DNA of 64,000 nt from Cannabis sativa (taxonomy: Eukaryota > Streptophyta > Magnoliopsida > Rosales > Cannabaceae): the NCBI RefSeq assembly GCF_029168945.1, contig NC_083604.1, forward strand, positions 65,116,211-65,180,210. Direction: 5' to 3'. Position 1 is the stretch's first letter, and each line of letters begins with the position of its first letter. A program made the translations under genes and the position numbers. The notes beneath the pieces are model-generated. The model made no database searches. It was not told the DNA's origin and saw nothing but the letters and a program-made list of their open reading frames with translations. Positions 12,900 to 24,056 of this stretch are shown piece by piece.

Positions 12900-13212
12900 C
12901 CCATATGCAGTTTTTTTTTATTTGTACAACCAAAAATTATTTAATGAAACTCTAATTTCGATATTTTCTCATATTTATGTGCACCTTAATTTCATCTGAG
13001 AAAATTATCGTAAGAGGACCTGAATAAACATAAGGGTTAGGGTTTATTCACTTAAGTACATTGTCACATAAAGTACATTGTTATATAATAAATATATCGT
13101 AATACATGGAAGATAATACTCGACTTATAATGAGGACATGTCGCTATGATTCGTATGTTTATTATATAATGAGGAACGTTTGGGTTTGAATGTTTTAGTT
13201 TAAATGCTGACC

Positions 13213-13223
13213 AAGTGGGAGAA
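13213..13223 (+). other. Polypurine tract of Copia B
   Basis: AAGTGGGAGAA directly before the 3' LTR; this is the plus-strand priming site of Copia elements. Confidence 0.88.
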
Positions 13224-13700
13224 TATTAGAATATTTCTAATTAAGGAAATAAAATCATATTATTGATTCTGATAAATGAATATTTTATATTCATTGAATC
13301 TGGACAGAATCAATTACGTAATATTCTATATATGGTCAGATTTCTATATTCATTACCTGATTTGATTTCCTGAATTAATTGTCATAATATTCTGACAATT
13401 AATGTGGCATAGATACTGATGGAGTATCTCACCTATAAATATAGGGTCTCGGTCCCCGAGCTCCTCACTCATTCTGTTCATAACAGCAAATTCCATCTAA
13501 AGAGAGTTGAGAGAGCGAGGAAGCCCGATTACCCATGGTAGTCAATTTCCTTTGCAGATCAAAGCTTATGTGGGTTTGAAGCTCAAGATTCAATGGCTGG
13601 AGGTATTTCGATCCTTATTCATAGTGTATATATGTTTGATTAATTCCGCACTTAATACTTAAACATATACATTTCAGTTTATATATATAAATGTGTAACA
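13224..13700 (+). repeat. 3' LTR of Copia B
   Basis: 477 bp, matching the 5' LTR except for a small change in the leader (CAATAATT versus CAGCAAATT) and one base near the end (GTCTAACA versus GTGTAACA). It is followed by the ATAAT target duplication. Confidence 0.93.
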
Positions 13701-13705
13701 ATAAT

Positions 13706-14100
13706 TATTTTATGGTTGTATATAATTTTATTAATATGGTATATATGATTTTTTATAATGATATTATATTATTTTGTTTTATTTTATTATATATAAATTT
13801 TTTTGTATATACATATTTTAATAGTAGTGTACATAATTTTATTCACATAATATATATATATTTGAGTATTAATTTAGTATTGTTATAATTTTTTTGTGGT
13901 ATATAATTTTATTACTACCGTATATTACTTTTTAGTGATACGATATATCAAATACTGCTGTATATATTTAATGATCTAATATATTTACTCATTTTTTTTA
14001 CAATATAATAATATGCAATACTAAAAAAATTATATAACTTAACTTAATTATTATATATTTTTTTTTAAAAAAAATAATATGTAATAAAAGTATTTTTATA
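13706..14100. repeat. Degenerate GTATAT-type repeat tract, right half
   Basis: Continues the repeat interrupted at 6837 by Copia B. Confidence 0.55.
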
Positions 14101-14173
14101 ATTTTTATTAGCTAATTTATTATATTTGATCATTTTCTTAATTTTTTTAAGAAATGGATATTTATTAGCTTAG

Positions 14174-14645
14174 GTGGCGTTTGGTAACACTTTCTTAATC
14201 AATTTTCTGTTTTTAAAAGTAGAAAAGTGAAAATATTTTTAAAAACATGTTCTATAAAACTGTTTTTACTTTTCAATTTTATAATTAGAAATCAAAATTT
14301 TAAAAACAAACAAAAAATCACTTTCAATATTTTTTAAAACAGTTTTTTTCGTAATCAATCTTTTAGATTACGACCAGACTCGGACCCAAATCCCCTCCCC
14401 ACGGCCCTGGTGCTGAACCCGGCTTCTGACCCGAACTCGAATCCGACCCCAAACCTAGATCCGACTTAAATAAAATAAAAAAAATAAAAATGAAAATGAA
14501 TTTTACAGAATATACTTTTGTTTTCTATTTTTAAAATTGAAAAACAAAAGTGGTTACAGAACGCATTTTTATTTTTAAAAAAATTTAATTTTACTTTTAT
14601 TTTGTGATTAAAAAATTAAAAAATAAAAGTGTTACCAAACAATAT
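14174..14645. mobile_element. Foldback MITE
   Basis: 472 bp flanked by CTTAG on both sides (14169-14173 and 14646-14650). The ends are inverted: GTTTGGTAACACTTT at the left (about 14179) and its complement AAGTGTTACCAAAC at the right. The two AT-rich halves are imperfect reverse complements over most of their length, around a GC-rich centre at about 14375-14465. There is no coding capacity. The superfamily is not clear from the ends. Confidence 0.8.
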
Positions 14646-14650
14646 CTTAG

Positions 14651-16904
14651 TTTTTAAATTTAAAGTTATTTTGCATCTCACTTTTCTTTTGATGTATAGA
14701 TAGAAGGAATGGGACGAGCACAAAGAGAAATTTGGTAATTATTGTGATTATTATAAAGTATAATCTTTATTATATATTGTATTTGATACCTTAAATTAGA
14801 TAATTTTATTGATGATTATTGAGCATAATTGTTATTGTTAATATTTGATTATGTTGTTTGATGCTCAATTATTTTAACAATTTGTCTCAAGAGCTTAGTT
14901 ATCTGATTTTAAGGCTCAAATTATTAATTTAATTTTTATATTTTTTCACCCTTATATTTTTTAAAATTCACGGTTGGTTTTGTGAAAACTATATTTAAAA
15001 TATTTGGACTTAATCTTTATATATAAAATTAAACTTTCAATGTTCTTGGACTGTTAGAATGGTTTTAGTGCAAGATAAAGGGAAATTTTGTTTTGGGTTT
15101 TGACAAATCCATGAACAGTCGAAGTGGATTATATGTTTTCAGATTTAAAATTATTTTGAGCTTAAATGGGTACGAAAAATGAAAAGAGGAAGGAAAATGG
15201 TGAAAATTCCCCCCAAAACGACATCAAAAATAGTTTACAGAAGGCTGAAACCCGACCGGGTCGGTGATCGGATCCGAAATGGATCGAGTCGGGTCTAAAT
15301 GGCCCATCTGTAGGTTGAAGACGACCCAAAAATGACGTGTATGCATTCAGCCAAATTATTGTCGTTTTTTTCTATGTATTGTCGTTTGATAATTGTTGAT
15401 AAACTACATGTCGTTTTTGCTGGTAAACTACACTTCAGATTTTCAACCAAACTACATGTAGTTTTTCACATTTTTAAAACAAAATTTTTACCATTTTGCT
15501 TCATTTTATTTTCTCACTTAATTGTATGATTATATTATGTGTTTGACCAATTTAAATAATTAATTAACTCATAATCACATAATTAAATTGAAGTAAATTA
15601 TTTTCTAATAATTATAATCTCACAATTTTATTATGTGTTATTTATCAATAAAAATATAATTATATTCACGTCATAAAATTATTTGATAGATGATTGATAA
15701 TTTTTTGATAGTATAATTATGTTAGTGAATAATTAATTGAGTGCTTATGTACTCACCTATCTATCGTGAGTCTAAGCACATCAATTTCGTTAATCATAAA
15801 TTGTGAGAATTGTGACAAATTGTTGTTAATTAATTTAATCTCGTACAAGACCATTTTTCATATGAATATCTTTCCATAATTTTTATATATATATGCCTTT
15901 TGTGATTTTGAGATATTTTGTGAATTTTATTGTTATTATTATGAAATTTTTTTGGGGCATATACTATGGAAAATATGTAATAAAACATTGATCATGATTT
16001 GCACATTTACCGTAAATATTAATGTCAATATTTAATTGATATTTTGGTAGTAGAATTACAAAAAATTCAAAATGCGCATTTGGTATTAAATAATTATGAG
16101 ATTGAAATTGTTCATTGAATGTGTTATACTTACTTGTCGTAAGCTTTCACATGTCAATTAGCGAAATTGTGATTCATGTGAATACTTTTTCCCCGCATCA
16201 ATCACAATTTCTACTAAGATTCATACATGAAATTTAGTTATGTCGATGATTTATTGTTAGGTAGGATGTTTAGATGGTGAAAAAAAAACACATTAGTTAT
16301 CATGAACCACACAATCTTTTCTACCCTATCGGTAATGGATTAACTGTATTTTTGGTTATGATATTTGAAATAGTTGTTCTTACCTGCGTAAGAGTCATAA
16401 GTTTTGTTTGAACGACTCTAGCATGACATGATTGTTTCCATTGATAGATCATTGAGAAAGCTAAGAAAACGAGCAGATTGTGTAATCTTTGTTTTCACAT
16501 AGTGGCATTGCTCTAAGATATTTTCTTTTAGCTTTAAGCAATCTTAAAACTTCTACCGCTTAGTTATCGAATGGGACTATAATATGTTTTGTCATATCGA
16601 TCTCTTATTAGAAAATTGGACCAGGCCTTGAAATTGATCAATCTTGAAATCACATTTGAATTTAAAGATGCCAAGTTATTGCATGCTTAGTAGGAGTATT
16701 GTGATGGGTGTCAGTTGAATTTAGTAAGGTATATATGTGTCGATCGATCCTTATTGAAAAAAAAAAAAATAGGATGGAATCGCCAATGGTGGCTTGCATT
16801 TTCGTTAGTTTGAGCAAGTTGTTGACATGGGTCTTAACTCTTTGGGTACTCAATTTTAGCACACGACCCACTTGTCAAAGTCTCTAATGTAGGCCATTCA
16901 AGAT
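14651..16904. other. AT-rich intergenic DNA, no gene seen
   Basis: No coding region recognised. The right part, next to the Copia C insertion at 16910, should belong to the same target sequence as 54562 onward, because both sides carry the GTCTT duplication; it may include the outer part of element G's 3' LTR. Confidence 0.45.
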
Positions 16905-16909
16905 GTCTT

Positions 16910-17776
16910 TGAAAAACCGAATTTTTGCAAATGCCAATAATTATTACAGAAATATACTAAATATAAAACTGTATACGTCTGCAGCAGCAGGATGTAATTC
17001 TGTTACTGCAGAAAACAGTTTTGCAGAAACAAACCAGAACCAGCAGATTATAAAAATAATTGCAGAAAATTAAATCACTTGACACAAGAGATTTGTACGT
17101 GGTATCAGTGTTCTTTCAAACACTACTAGTCCACGGGGCCACGCCCAGAGAATGAAATCAATTAGTAAAGTATCAAAGATTACAAAGCAATTGACTTAAA
17201 CAAATTTAGACTCCCTCTAGTGATTTGCCGCAACCCTTTGTAATCCACCTTGCTAATCTGATCTTTGAAACACACCACGTAGTGAACTCCCTTCAGCTAT
17301 TTGTGTGTGCTTACTTCTTCCCGAAGTAAGGCTTAAACAAATCTTCTCTTGAAGATATATGCTCACTTCTTCCCGAAAGGAGACTTGGAAAAGTCTTCTC
17401 CCGACTACACACGCTTGTTCAAAGCTTCTCTTCAACCTATTCTAAGAATAGTATGAGATCATTATAAGAAAACCAAAACCTAGTAGAACACTCTAAGTTT
17501 TTACAAATGAAACACTCTTCTCACAAAGAATGATATGAAAATATGAGACTAGAAAAGATAAAAACGTTTGGTCGCTCTCTATGTCCTATTTATAGAATAT
17601 AGCAACCCTAGAGACAACCACAAAAACAATTTCTGAGCTGTACAAAACTTTCTTAAAAAAATTCCTGATTTTCTGCATTAGAATCAGGTTTCACTGTAGC
17701 AGATCAGGGCCATAAAGGAAATTTTCCAAGTTGAACCAAGATCGCGAATTTGGACTTCAAATCTGTCAAATAAAGA
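16910..17776 (-). repeat. 3' LTR of Copia C, outer segment
   Basis: 867 bp starting TGAAAAACCG on the plus strand, directly after the GTCTT duplication. A minus-strand TATA box (CTATAAATAGGACATAG) lies near 17585-17600. The segment stops at the AAAGA duplication of Gypsy D (17772-17776), and the LTR resumes at 50577. The last 25 bases before the break also match the truncated 5' LTR at about 54255-54280, which confirms the join. Confidence 0.85.
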
Positions 17777-18440
17777 TGTTGACCTCACTTTTAGCCAACG
17801 ACAACGAGTCTGATTTAGTAAGAGATAAGTGATTTATAGCAATCGATATATAATAAAGCAATATAAAGACATAAGAATTTTATAGAGGTTCAGCCCCGAG
17901 CAGTTTGGTAATAGCCTAATCCTCGTTACTTGTATTGACTTAAGAACAAGGAGAAAGGTTCCTTTTCTTATAGCTCTTACAACAGTATCTCTGAATATGT
18001 ATTCTTAGATAATATCTTTAGGGTATAGTCCCGACTAAACTGTTTGCGACCTTTTGCCCAGTTAACATGCATCACTATTTATAGGGCTATCAACTTGGAG
18101 AGGAAGTCTTTCCCCTCTCGTTACAATGGATATAAACAGAAAGATCATGAGATTAATGCTGAGTACAAAGATCGTGGGATTGATGCAGAATACACTGATT
18201 GTGGGATCGTGTGTATGCCGTGTATCCCTGTCCAAGTTATAGGGATTTTGTTGATGACTCACAATGCGAAAGCTGAATTCGCTAAGTGTTGGTTTCTCTG
18301 CGCGGATTGCTAATTGCTTTGCTCTGGGCATGCCAGCAAGGCATCCTGCTCGGATTGTTCCCTCCGAGCAGATACTCCAAGTGGATTCCACGTGTCACCA
18401 CTATGCGATGCCACGTTAGAGTGCAAAAATTGGGATAACA
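17777..18440 (-). repeat. 3' LTR of Gypsy D
   Basis: 664 bp, running on the minus strand from TGTTATCCC (18440) to GGTCAACA (17777). A minus-strand TATA box (CCTATAAATAGTG) lies near 18068-18082. By eye about 27 differences separate it from the 5' LTR. The upstream control part holds three imperfect copies of a word around CGTGGGATTGATG (18139-18216). Confidence 0.92.
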
Positions 18441-18457
18441 TTTGCCCCCCAAGTTTG
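18441..18457 (-). other. Polypurine tract of Gypsy D
   Basis: The minus strand reads CAAACTTGGGGGGCAAA immediately before the 3' LTR start TGTTATCCC, where plus-strand DNA synthesis would be primed. Confidence 0.85.
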
Positions 18458-18744
18458 TACGAGACTTCCGAAGTTGCGTGTAGACTTCATCTGAGCTGCT
18501 TCTGCCTTTGGATGGGGACACGTGTTAAGCTCGACTGTCCGAGACTCGATGTGAGGCTGACTGGGCATCCCTTCGGTTTTTTGCTAATAAATGCTCTGAC
18601 AATTAATATTTCGAAATCTGATTTTCTCTAACCACGGCCGACGGCTGCACTTGATTATTTTTGATTTCCCATATTCGCTTTTAAGGAGGGAAACTGAGGC
18701 GTCTGAGGTTCCTTTGAAATGATTACCTCTTTTCGTGACTTGCC

Positions 18745-18752
18745 TATAAATA
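18745..18752 (+). promoter_or_regulatory. TATA box of the antisense gene in Gypsy D
   Basis: TATAAATA on the plus strand in a CCTATAAATATCCACC context, about 540 bases before the ATG at 19284. A transcription start near 18775-18785 and a 5'-UTR intron (18911-19283) fit. The antisense gene therefore seems to have a promoter separate from the LTR. Confidence 0.65.
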
Positions 18753-18910
18753 TCCACCAGCATTGGCACATAAGCTCATTTTCACCATCTTTCTTTGCTA
18801 AGTAAGTTTAGAGCGAAAAGAGAGGTTCTTGGCTTCAAGTTTGCTGAAGTGCCTTCATCAAAACTGCTTGTTGGATTGACGTTTCCCAAACCTAGATATC
18901 TGACTCTTGA

Positions 18911-19283
18911 GTAAGTTTTTGATTTCCTTTATGCTTATTTTTGCATGTTTACATTTCGAATGCACCTTCGACTTTGCCATAGAAAATATTTACGAAACCC
19001 TAGGTTCAGAAACTCTGTGATTCTTCTTTGTCATGGCTTCATGCGATTTTATAGTCCATAATGCTTGTTTTCTGAACTGCGTAACGTCTGTCTTTCATCT
19101 TGCTTATTCTAAGCTTCGTGAAATTTTTTGACCTAACTCGAGAAAATTTCAAACTTCTTGAGTTTTGACTTTTCTTTGAACATTCTTGTTCTTTAATTTG
19201 TTGAGTACTCCTGGTCGGCATATTTGCTTGTTTATCGTTCGATATTTTGACCAAACACTCATCTTGTGTGTTGTCTTTTGTAG
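18911..19283 (+). other. 5'-UTR intron of the antisense gene
   Basis: Donor GTAAGTTTTT follows TCTTGA, and the T-rich acceptor TCTTTTGTAG abuts the ATG at 19284. The position and splice sites are typical of a plant leader intron; this is an inference from sequence only. Confidence 0.6.
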
Positions 19284-20655
19284 ATGAACCCAAGTGAGTT
19301 TTGGGAGAGCGAACATCGGATCGACCAGGACTTGCTTCAACTTTTGCACGAGGATCATCCTCGTCTTCGTTCTAGCCCACCTTCCTCTAGTAAAGGACAT
19401 TCTCCAAATCTTTACTAGCCATAGAATGATGGCTTGTACAAAGAAAACGACGCGTTTGGCTGATGCATCTGATCCCCAAGTGGCTCGGCACGCCACTTTG
19501 CCCAGTGCCGAATAGGATCCAGCCGTCCAGGTGGAGGGGGATCATGATGGGGACGTTGAGGTCCAGGAGATTGAGGAGCAGGATGATGTACGTCTTAGCA
19601 GTTCCTCCGAGGCAGAGGAAGAGGCAGAGGTTGAGCCCCCAAACTACGGGGAGTACAATGAGGTTGGGGAGCCAGTCGATGCTGACGGAGACGTCCTGGT
19701 TGAGGGCGTGGACTACGTCAGTGAGGAACTTACTGTTGCGGTTCCTCCCAGAAGGCAAGGTGCCTTGGGCGCCAGGTGGGTAAGCCCTCCATCTAGGGTT
19801 ATTGAGGCGCGCCTTCAGACTCTCGACCAGAGCGGATACCTGGGCGAATTGGATTGCTACATTCCCGCCCACAACAATCGTGCCACAAACCATGAAAGGG
19901 GGATGTGCGCCTGGTCGAGTGCCCATGCCCAGCAAGGGGCATTGATGCCTTTGCATCAATACTTCAAGAATGTGGCAAACTTTTTCGGCCTTTGCCCGAC
20001 CCAGTTCACTCCTAAGGGCATTAAATATCTGACTGCCTTCTTCGTCCTCTACGCTTTCCAGAAGTGGGGTATGCCTTCTCCTCACGAAGTCAGCTGGTTT
20101 TTTTATTTGAAGTCCACCCCTAAGCAATGCAGGTCGGGGTACTTCTATTTCTCTCAACTAGACTTCAAGTAGTTGACGGGCACCGATGATTCGGCCAACA
20201 GCAAGATTGGGCATTTTGCTGATGAGTACTTCATGGTGGATGGCACAGGAATCACTCGCACTCGGTTCCAGTAGATTCCGACATATCACCGCCCTCCCCT
20301 CACTCTTGCTCTCCGGGATAGAGCTTAAAGGCTTGCTCGACTGCCAGGGGAAGACCGGAATATCATCAAGTTGACCTCCGAGGATAACTTTTTGAAGTAC
20401 GGGCTCTATCCAAAGGACTTCATTCCCAAACCAATGAACGGGAGAAAGAGGAAATCTGATGCTGGACGGGTTGAACGAGCTCATCCGGAGAATGAGCTGA
20501 TTCAACTGAAGCGCGAGGCTAAGTTGAAGGGAGGTGCAAGGGCAAAGCCGTATGCTCAGGAGCCCTTGAATCCTGAAAATGAGGCTGAGGAAGAGCAGGT
20601 GACTCCGCTCAAGAGGAGGAAGAAACTTCTGATCCCGCCCAGGCTTGTTGAACAT
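19284..20655 (+). pseudogene. Antisense gene of Gypsy D, N-terminal part (PF04195-like)
   Basis: Runs opposite to pol. It starts MNPSEFWESEHRIDQDLLQLL at 19284, but that frame stops near 19416; a second frame from about 19425 carries the rest. It has an acidic stretch (EVQEIEEQDD), then YLGELDCYIPAH..., LHQYFKNVANFFGLCPTQFTPKGIKYLTAFFVLYAFQKWG, the pattern of the domain called putative gypsy type transposon (PF04195). TAG stops at 19513-19515 and 20170 and further stops near 20272 and 20323 break it; then a lysine-rich segment (KRKSDAGR...) is cut by the CACTA insertion. Its function is unknown in the family; gene 23 of maize Grande is a comparable antisense gene. Confidence 0.75.
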
Positions 20656-20674
20656 GCGCACTACTGCAAATTAC

Positions 20675-20727
20675 ACTATTCACGTCAGTCAACGCTACTA
20701 TTCACAGCGTTGACCGACGTGAATAGT
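20675..20727. repeat. Hairpin in the CACTA left end
   Basis: Arms of 22 bases (ACTATTCACGTCAGTCAACG... and its complement) with a single mismatch and a short loop, 16 bases inside the terminal repeat. Confidence 0.8.
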
Positions 20728-20984
20728 ACCCAAGTTATAAGATGCGTCTGTTTAAAAATGACAGTAATAATATCTAATTAGCGTCGTTTGATAAAATGAG
20801 GCTAAAAGTAAAACTGACGTAATAAAGTGAATTTTTTTTTAAAAAAAACTTATTATCATTTAGCGTCGGTTATTAATTGTCAATTATTGTTTTTTTCGAG
20901 GGTTTAAAACCGACGCAAAATTTGTGAGGAATATAAACAAATATAAATTTAATAAATTTCCTAAAACACAAACACACACCACCA

Positions 20985-21192
20985 CTGTTCATACACATCC
21001 AAAACCCCCTCTTCGAATGCTCTGGCGAAACCACCCTCGTCCCTTCCGATTGTCCCCTTCGAATCTGGCCAATGTTCTCCGAAAACTAACCTCGATCCTC
21101 TCGGTCGTCTTCTCCAAAATCGGCCTCTCGTCCCCTTCGAAATCGGCCACTCGAACCCCTTCTGATTGTCCTCTCCAAACAGAGATTCAAAA
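20985..21192 (+). pseudogene. Exon-like segment 1 in the CACTA
   Basis: A C-rich, coding-like stretch much less AT-rich than its surroundings, ending at a good donor (AAAAT|GTAAGAAT at 21193). The protein source is not recognised. It is probably a captured leader or first exon. Confidence 0.4.
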
Positions 21193-21447
21193 TGTAAGAA
21201 TATATGTATATGGTTGTTTGATTTTTTTATTTTCTTTTTTGACAGTACTTTAATGTTTTTTGTAGTGTGAGTGACTGTCTATGTATGTGTGTGTGTGTGT
21301 GTGATTGTATATATATGTGGCTTTTTGAATTTTTTCTGGGTTTATGATGTTTGAATAAGTGTGTTTGGTTCCTGGGAAAATGCAAGAAAATATTACTAAA
21401 CAAAACAGTCAGGATCTTTGACTGCTTGTTCTTGTGGAATGTAACAG

Positions 21448-21555
21448 ATTGTGAAAGTATGGGTCAAAACTGTTAGTCGGGCTAAGGGTTTGAATGAGCA
21501 ACTGGTGCAAAAAGCCAATGCAAAGATTTTCACTTTCGGCTCCTATCGACTTGAG
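21448..21555 (+). pseudogene. Captured poly(A) polymerase exon
   Basis: A 108-base, 36-codon exon bounded by an acceptor (TGTAACAG) and a donor (GAG|GTAGG). It encodes IVKVWVKTVSRAKGLNEQLV followed by a stretch ending KIFTFGSYRLE, which matches the start of the nucleotidyltransferase domain of plant nuclear poly(A) polymerases (PAPS family) up to the FGSYRLG motif. The catalytic aspartates that follow in the real enzyme are missing, so it cannot be active. It shows that this CACTA picked up a host gene fragment (a Pack-type element). Confidence 0.8.
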
Positions 21556-22585
21556 GTAGGCCTTCTCTTTTCACACATTTGAATACTATTATATTATTTA
21601 TGACTACTCTGTTTGTGGATTCAATTTGCTTCTTTAGGATACCTATATAAAGATAATAAGGTCACTAGTTCTTAACTTTATGTCAAAGCTATTATTTGAG
21701 TTTGAAATATTCGACCAGCAAATTGCAATCAAGAAAAATAATGAAAACCCTCAAAGAAATTCTTTATTGAAATTGCTGAAAGAGAATAGTTAGAACTATC
21801 TAATGCCAACTAGGATCCACCATGAACAAGACAACTCAGCCCCAAACTTAACCAAAACTGCCAATGAAATAACATTAAGGCTACAAAATTAATCACAATG
21901 TAATCTAGTCTTAGATTTTGCTGTATGATAGAAACTGTTGATTAGCGACTGAGAGTATTGGCTTTCTATTGCATTCCAACATTAGCAAAAGGTTTAACCT
22001 TTACATTTCTTCACCTAAATTGATGTCTTTGATGTCTAGTATTCAAAGTTCCATAGACATTTTCTTTTTAACATTTACTTTTCTTCTTCTTTATTGTTAT
22101 TTAGAATAAAATTAAAGAAATAGACATTTTCTTTTTAACATTTACTGATTTTATTCTTGTTGCTTGTTTTTCTTTCACTTGTGGTTTGCACATAATATGT
22201 TTTTTAAAATATCTTAAATCCTTAAGTTATTTAGGATTTTTTTTTCTTTCTATATTGACAATTTATATATATATCATATTTAAGATACAGTTTTTATTTG
22301 GTTAAGCTCTTGTTTGGTGAGTATGATAGGATAATATTGACTTTGATTAAGAAGAAAAAAAAGGAATACGTTAGTTAATCATTTGCTAACAATAACTTGT
22401 AAGAAAATAAGTTGATACAAACACTTATAACTATTGCACCAAACAAGTGAAAGTTGTGCTAACACTTGCAATGATTGAATTTTTATGTTCTTTTTGGAGG
22501 TTTAGTGAATAGAAAATTAGTTGTATTGCATCATTTTGTTTCTGAAATCAATTTAAAACATCTTTGTTATTTCTTTTCACCTAAG

Positions 22586-22850
22586 GTTGTCCAGCACCAC
22601 GGTATTGGAAGAGAGCTATTCTCTCTAGGCCTCGTAGCAGAGTACCCAAAGAGCTCCTTTCTCTGGCTATGCAACAGGGCCAAACTAATCTAATATTTAT
22701 TCATTTTAGCTAATTTTTGACAATTACTACAGCATATTGGTGTACTTCATTTTATTTTCTGCTAATCATTTTGCAGTCCAAGAATCAAATTGAAAAACTT
22801 CAAGATCATTTGAGTAAAACAAGAAGGGACTAATAGCAAGTATTAAAATG
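22586..22850 (+). pseudogene. Exon-like segments 2 and 3 in the CACTA
   Basis: After an acceptor-like CACCTAAG, 22586-22692 is GC-richer and has more than one open frame. From 22776, after TTTTGCAG, SKNQIEKLQDHLSKTRRD and a stop look like the end of a coiled-coil protein. The source gene is not recognised. Confidence 0.4.
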
Positions 22851-23965
22851 CAAAGAAATAAAACTTAAAAGGAACTGGCGCTGCGTTTTTATTGACACTT
22901 TAGTACATAATTGTTGTATGTATATGAAGAGGGGGAATGATATAATGAAGATGAAAATTATATATGATATCTCTATTTTCAAATGGGAGTAAATTATTCA
23001 GTGCTAGGTAGTTGTGTTTTATTGGAACCTTATCATGAAATAAAAACACTTAAAAAAGCCCTTTTGAACAAAATTTTACAATTATTGATGTCAAGAATGT
23101 AGAATATAGAAAGCAATGGTCAATTCTTTGCATTATTTAACAGTCCTTCAACAACAAGAGTCCTCTATTATCAAAGTAGAGTGTTACATTGGAAAACTTA
23201 GTCTCATTCTTTTTTGTAAATAAAAGAAAGGTTTTCATGATAGTATTGTTGAATACTTGAATATTAAGGTGACTCTAGCTACAAATGTACTGTTGTACTG
23301 ACTTTTCTTATAACTAGTTTCATTTTAGGTTCACCCTTGTATTTATGACTTAGTTATTTTAATTCTGTGATGTATAATTATGTTTTTGCAGTTTAATTCT
23401 CAAAATCCATGTGTCCCCCTTTAAGCTAGTCTAATCCATCTACCTTAATTTTTTTATGCTATATGTTATTAACCAAGCAATGTGATTTAAGATTAAGAAT
23501 TCTGTAGATTTATTTATTATTGCTTACTATTTTATTGGAGAAATTGTACAGTTCTCCTGGTTTGAGTACTTTGATCCATTGAGGGAAGTTATAGATGTTC
23601 TTTTCTTTACTTTGAGAAAGACCCCACAATGACCCTGTAAGGTTTTGAATCTCAAGCTTGAGACTTGTTATCTTCTTCTTTGATATGTTTTTTTATCATC
23701 ACATTGTGTCTGTTGTTTTGGTTTGTTTCTGTTGTCTCACTCTGAGAATATGTAGCTGAAAAATCATTTGAATAAAAAAAATTATTTAATTTAATGCTTA
23801 ATAAAAAAAAATTAGTCTATGTGTTATACTCTGAGAATATTATAGTTGTTAATTTATTTAATGCTTAATAAAAAAAATTAGTCTCTGTGTTATACTCAAT
23901 CTCTTTATATGTATATATTATGCATATATAATTATGATTAATATTTTTTATTTTTTGTTTTACAG

Positions 23966-24056
23966 TTCAAGTCAGACGCTCCCTATAGTAACGAGGAGAT
24001 CAATGCAGTACGGGATGAGTGGGCCGAATTTGTGAAGCCTTTGATTATAGATTAAG
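23966..24056 (+). pseudogene. Exon-like segment 4 in the CACTA
   Basis: After TTTTACAG the frame reads FKSDAPYSNEEINAVRDEWA and continues FVKPLIID to a stop, a plausible terminal exon. The source gene is not recognised; the codon composition stands out from the AT-rich surroundings. Confidence 0.4.

Larger units (their letters stand above)
6838..13700 (+). mobile_element. Copia element B, complete, non-autonomous
   Basis: An LTR element 6863 bp long flanked by a perfect 5-bp duplication (ATAAT at 6833-6837 and 13701-13705). It has two LTRs of about 476 bp that differ at only about three places, an initiator-methionine-tRNA primer site and a purine tract before the 3' LTR. The interior is AT-rich with no intact ORF, yet pieces of Copia integrase, RT and RNase H can be read in the right order (11037-12899). 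The combination of young LTRs and a long-dead interior points to mobilisation in trans. Confidence 0.92.

Noticed and set aside
16824..16904. TGTTGACATGGG as the partner LTR edge of TGTTGACGCGG at 59486
   Set aside because: Similarity ends after seven bases.
18062..18391. Minus-strand ORF of 109 codons
   Set aside because: Lies wholly within the Gypsy D LTR and has a counterpart only because the LTR is repeated.
19387..20157. 256-codon minus-strand ORF
   Set aside because: It is the mirror of the plus-strand antisense gene of Gypsy D, whose frame matches a known domain.
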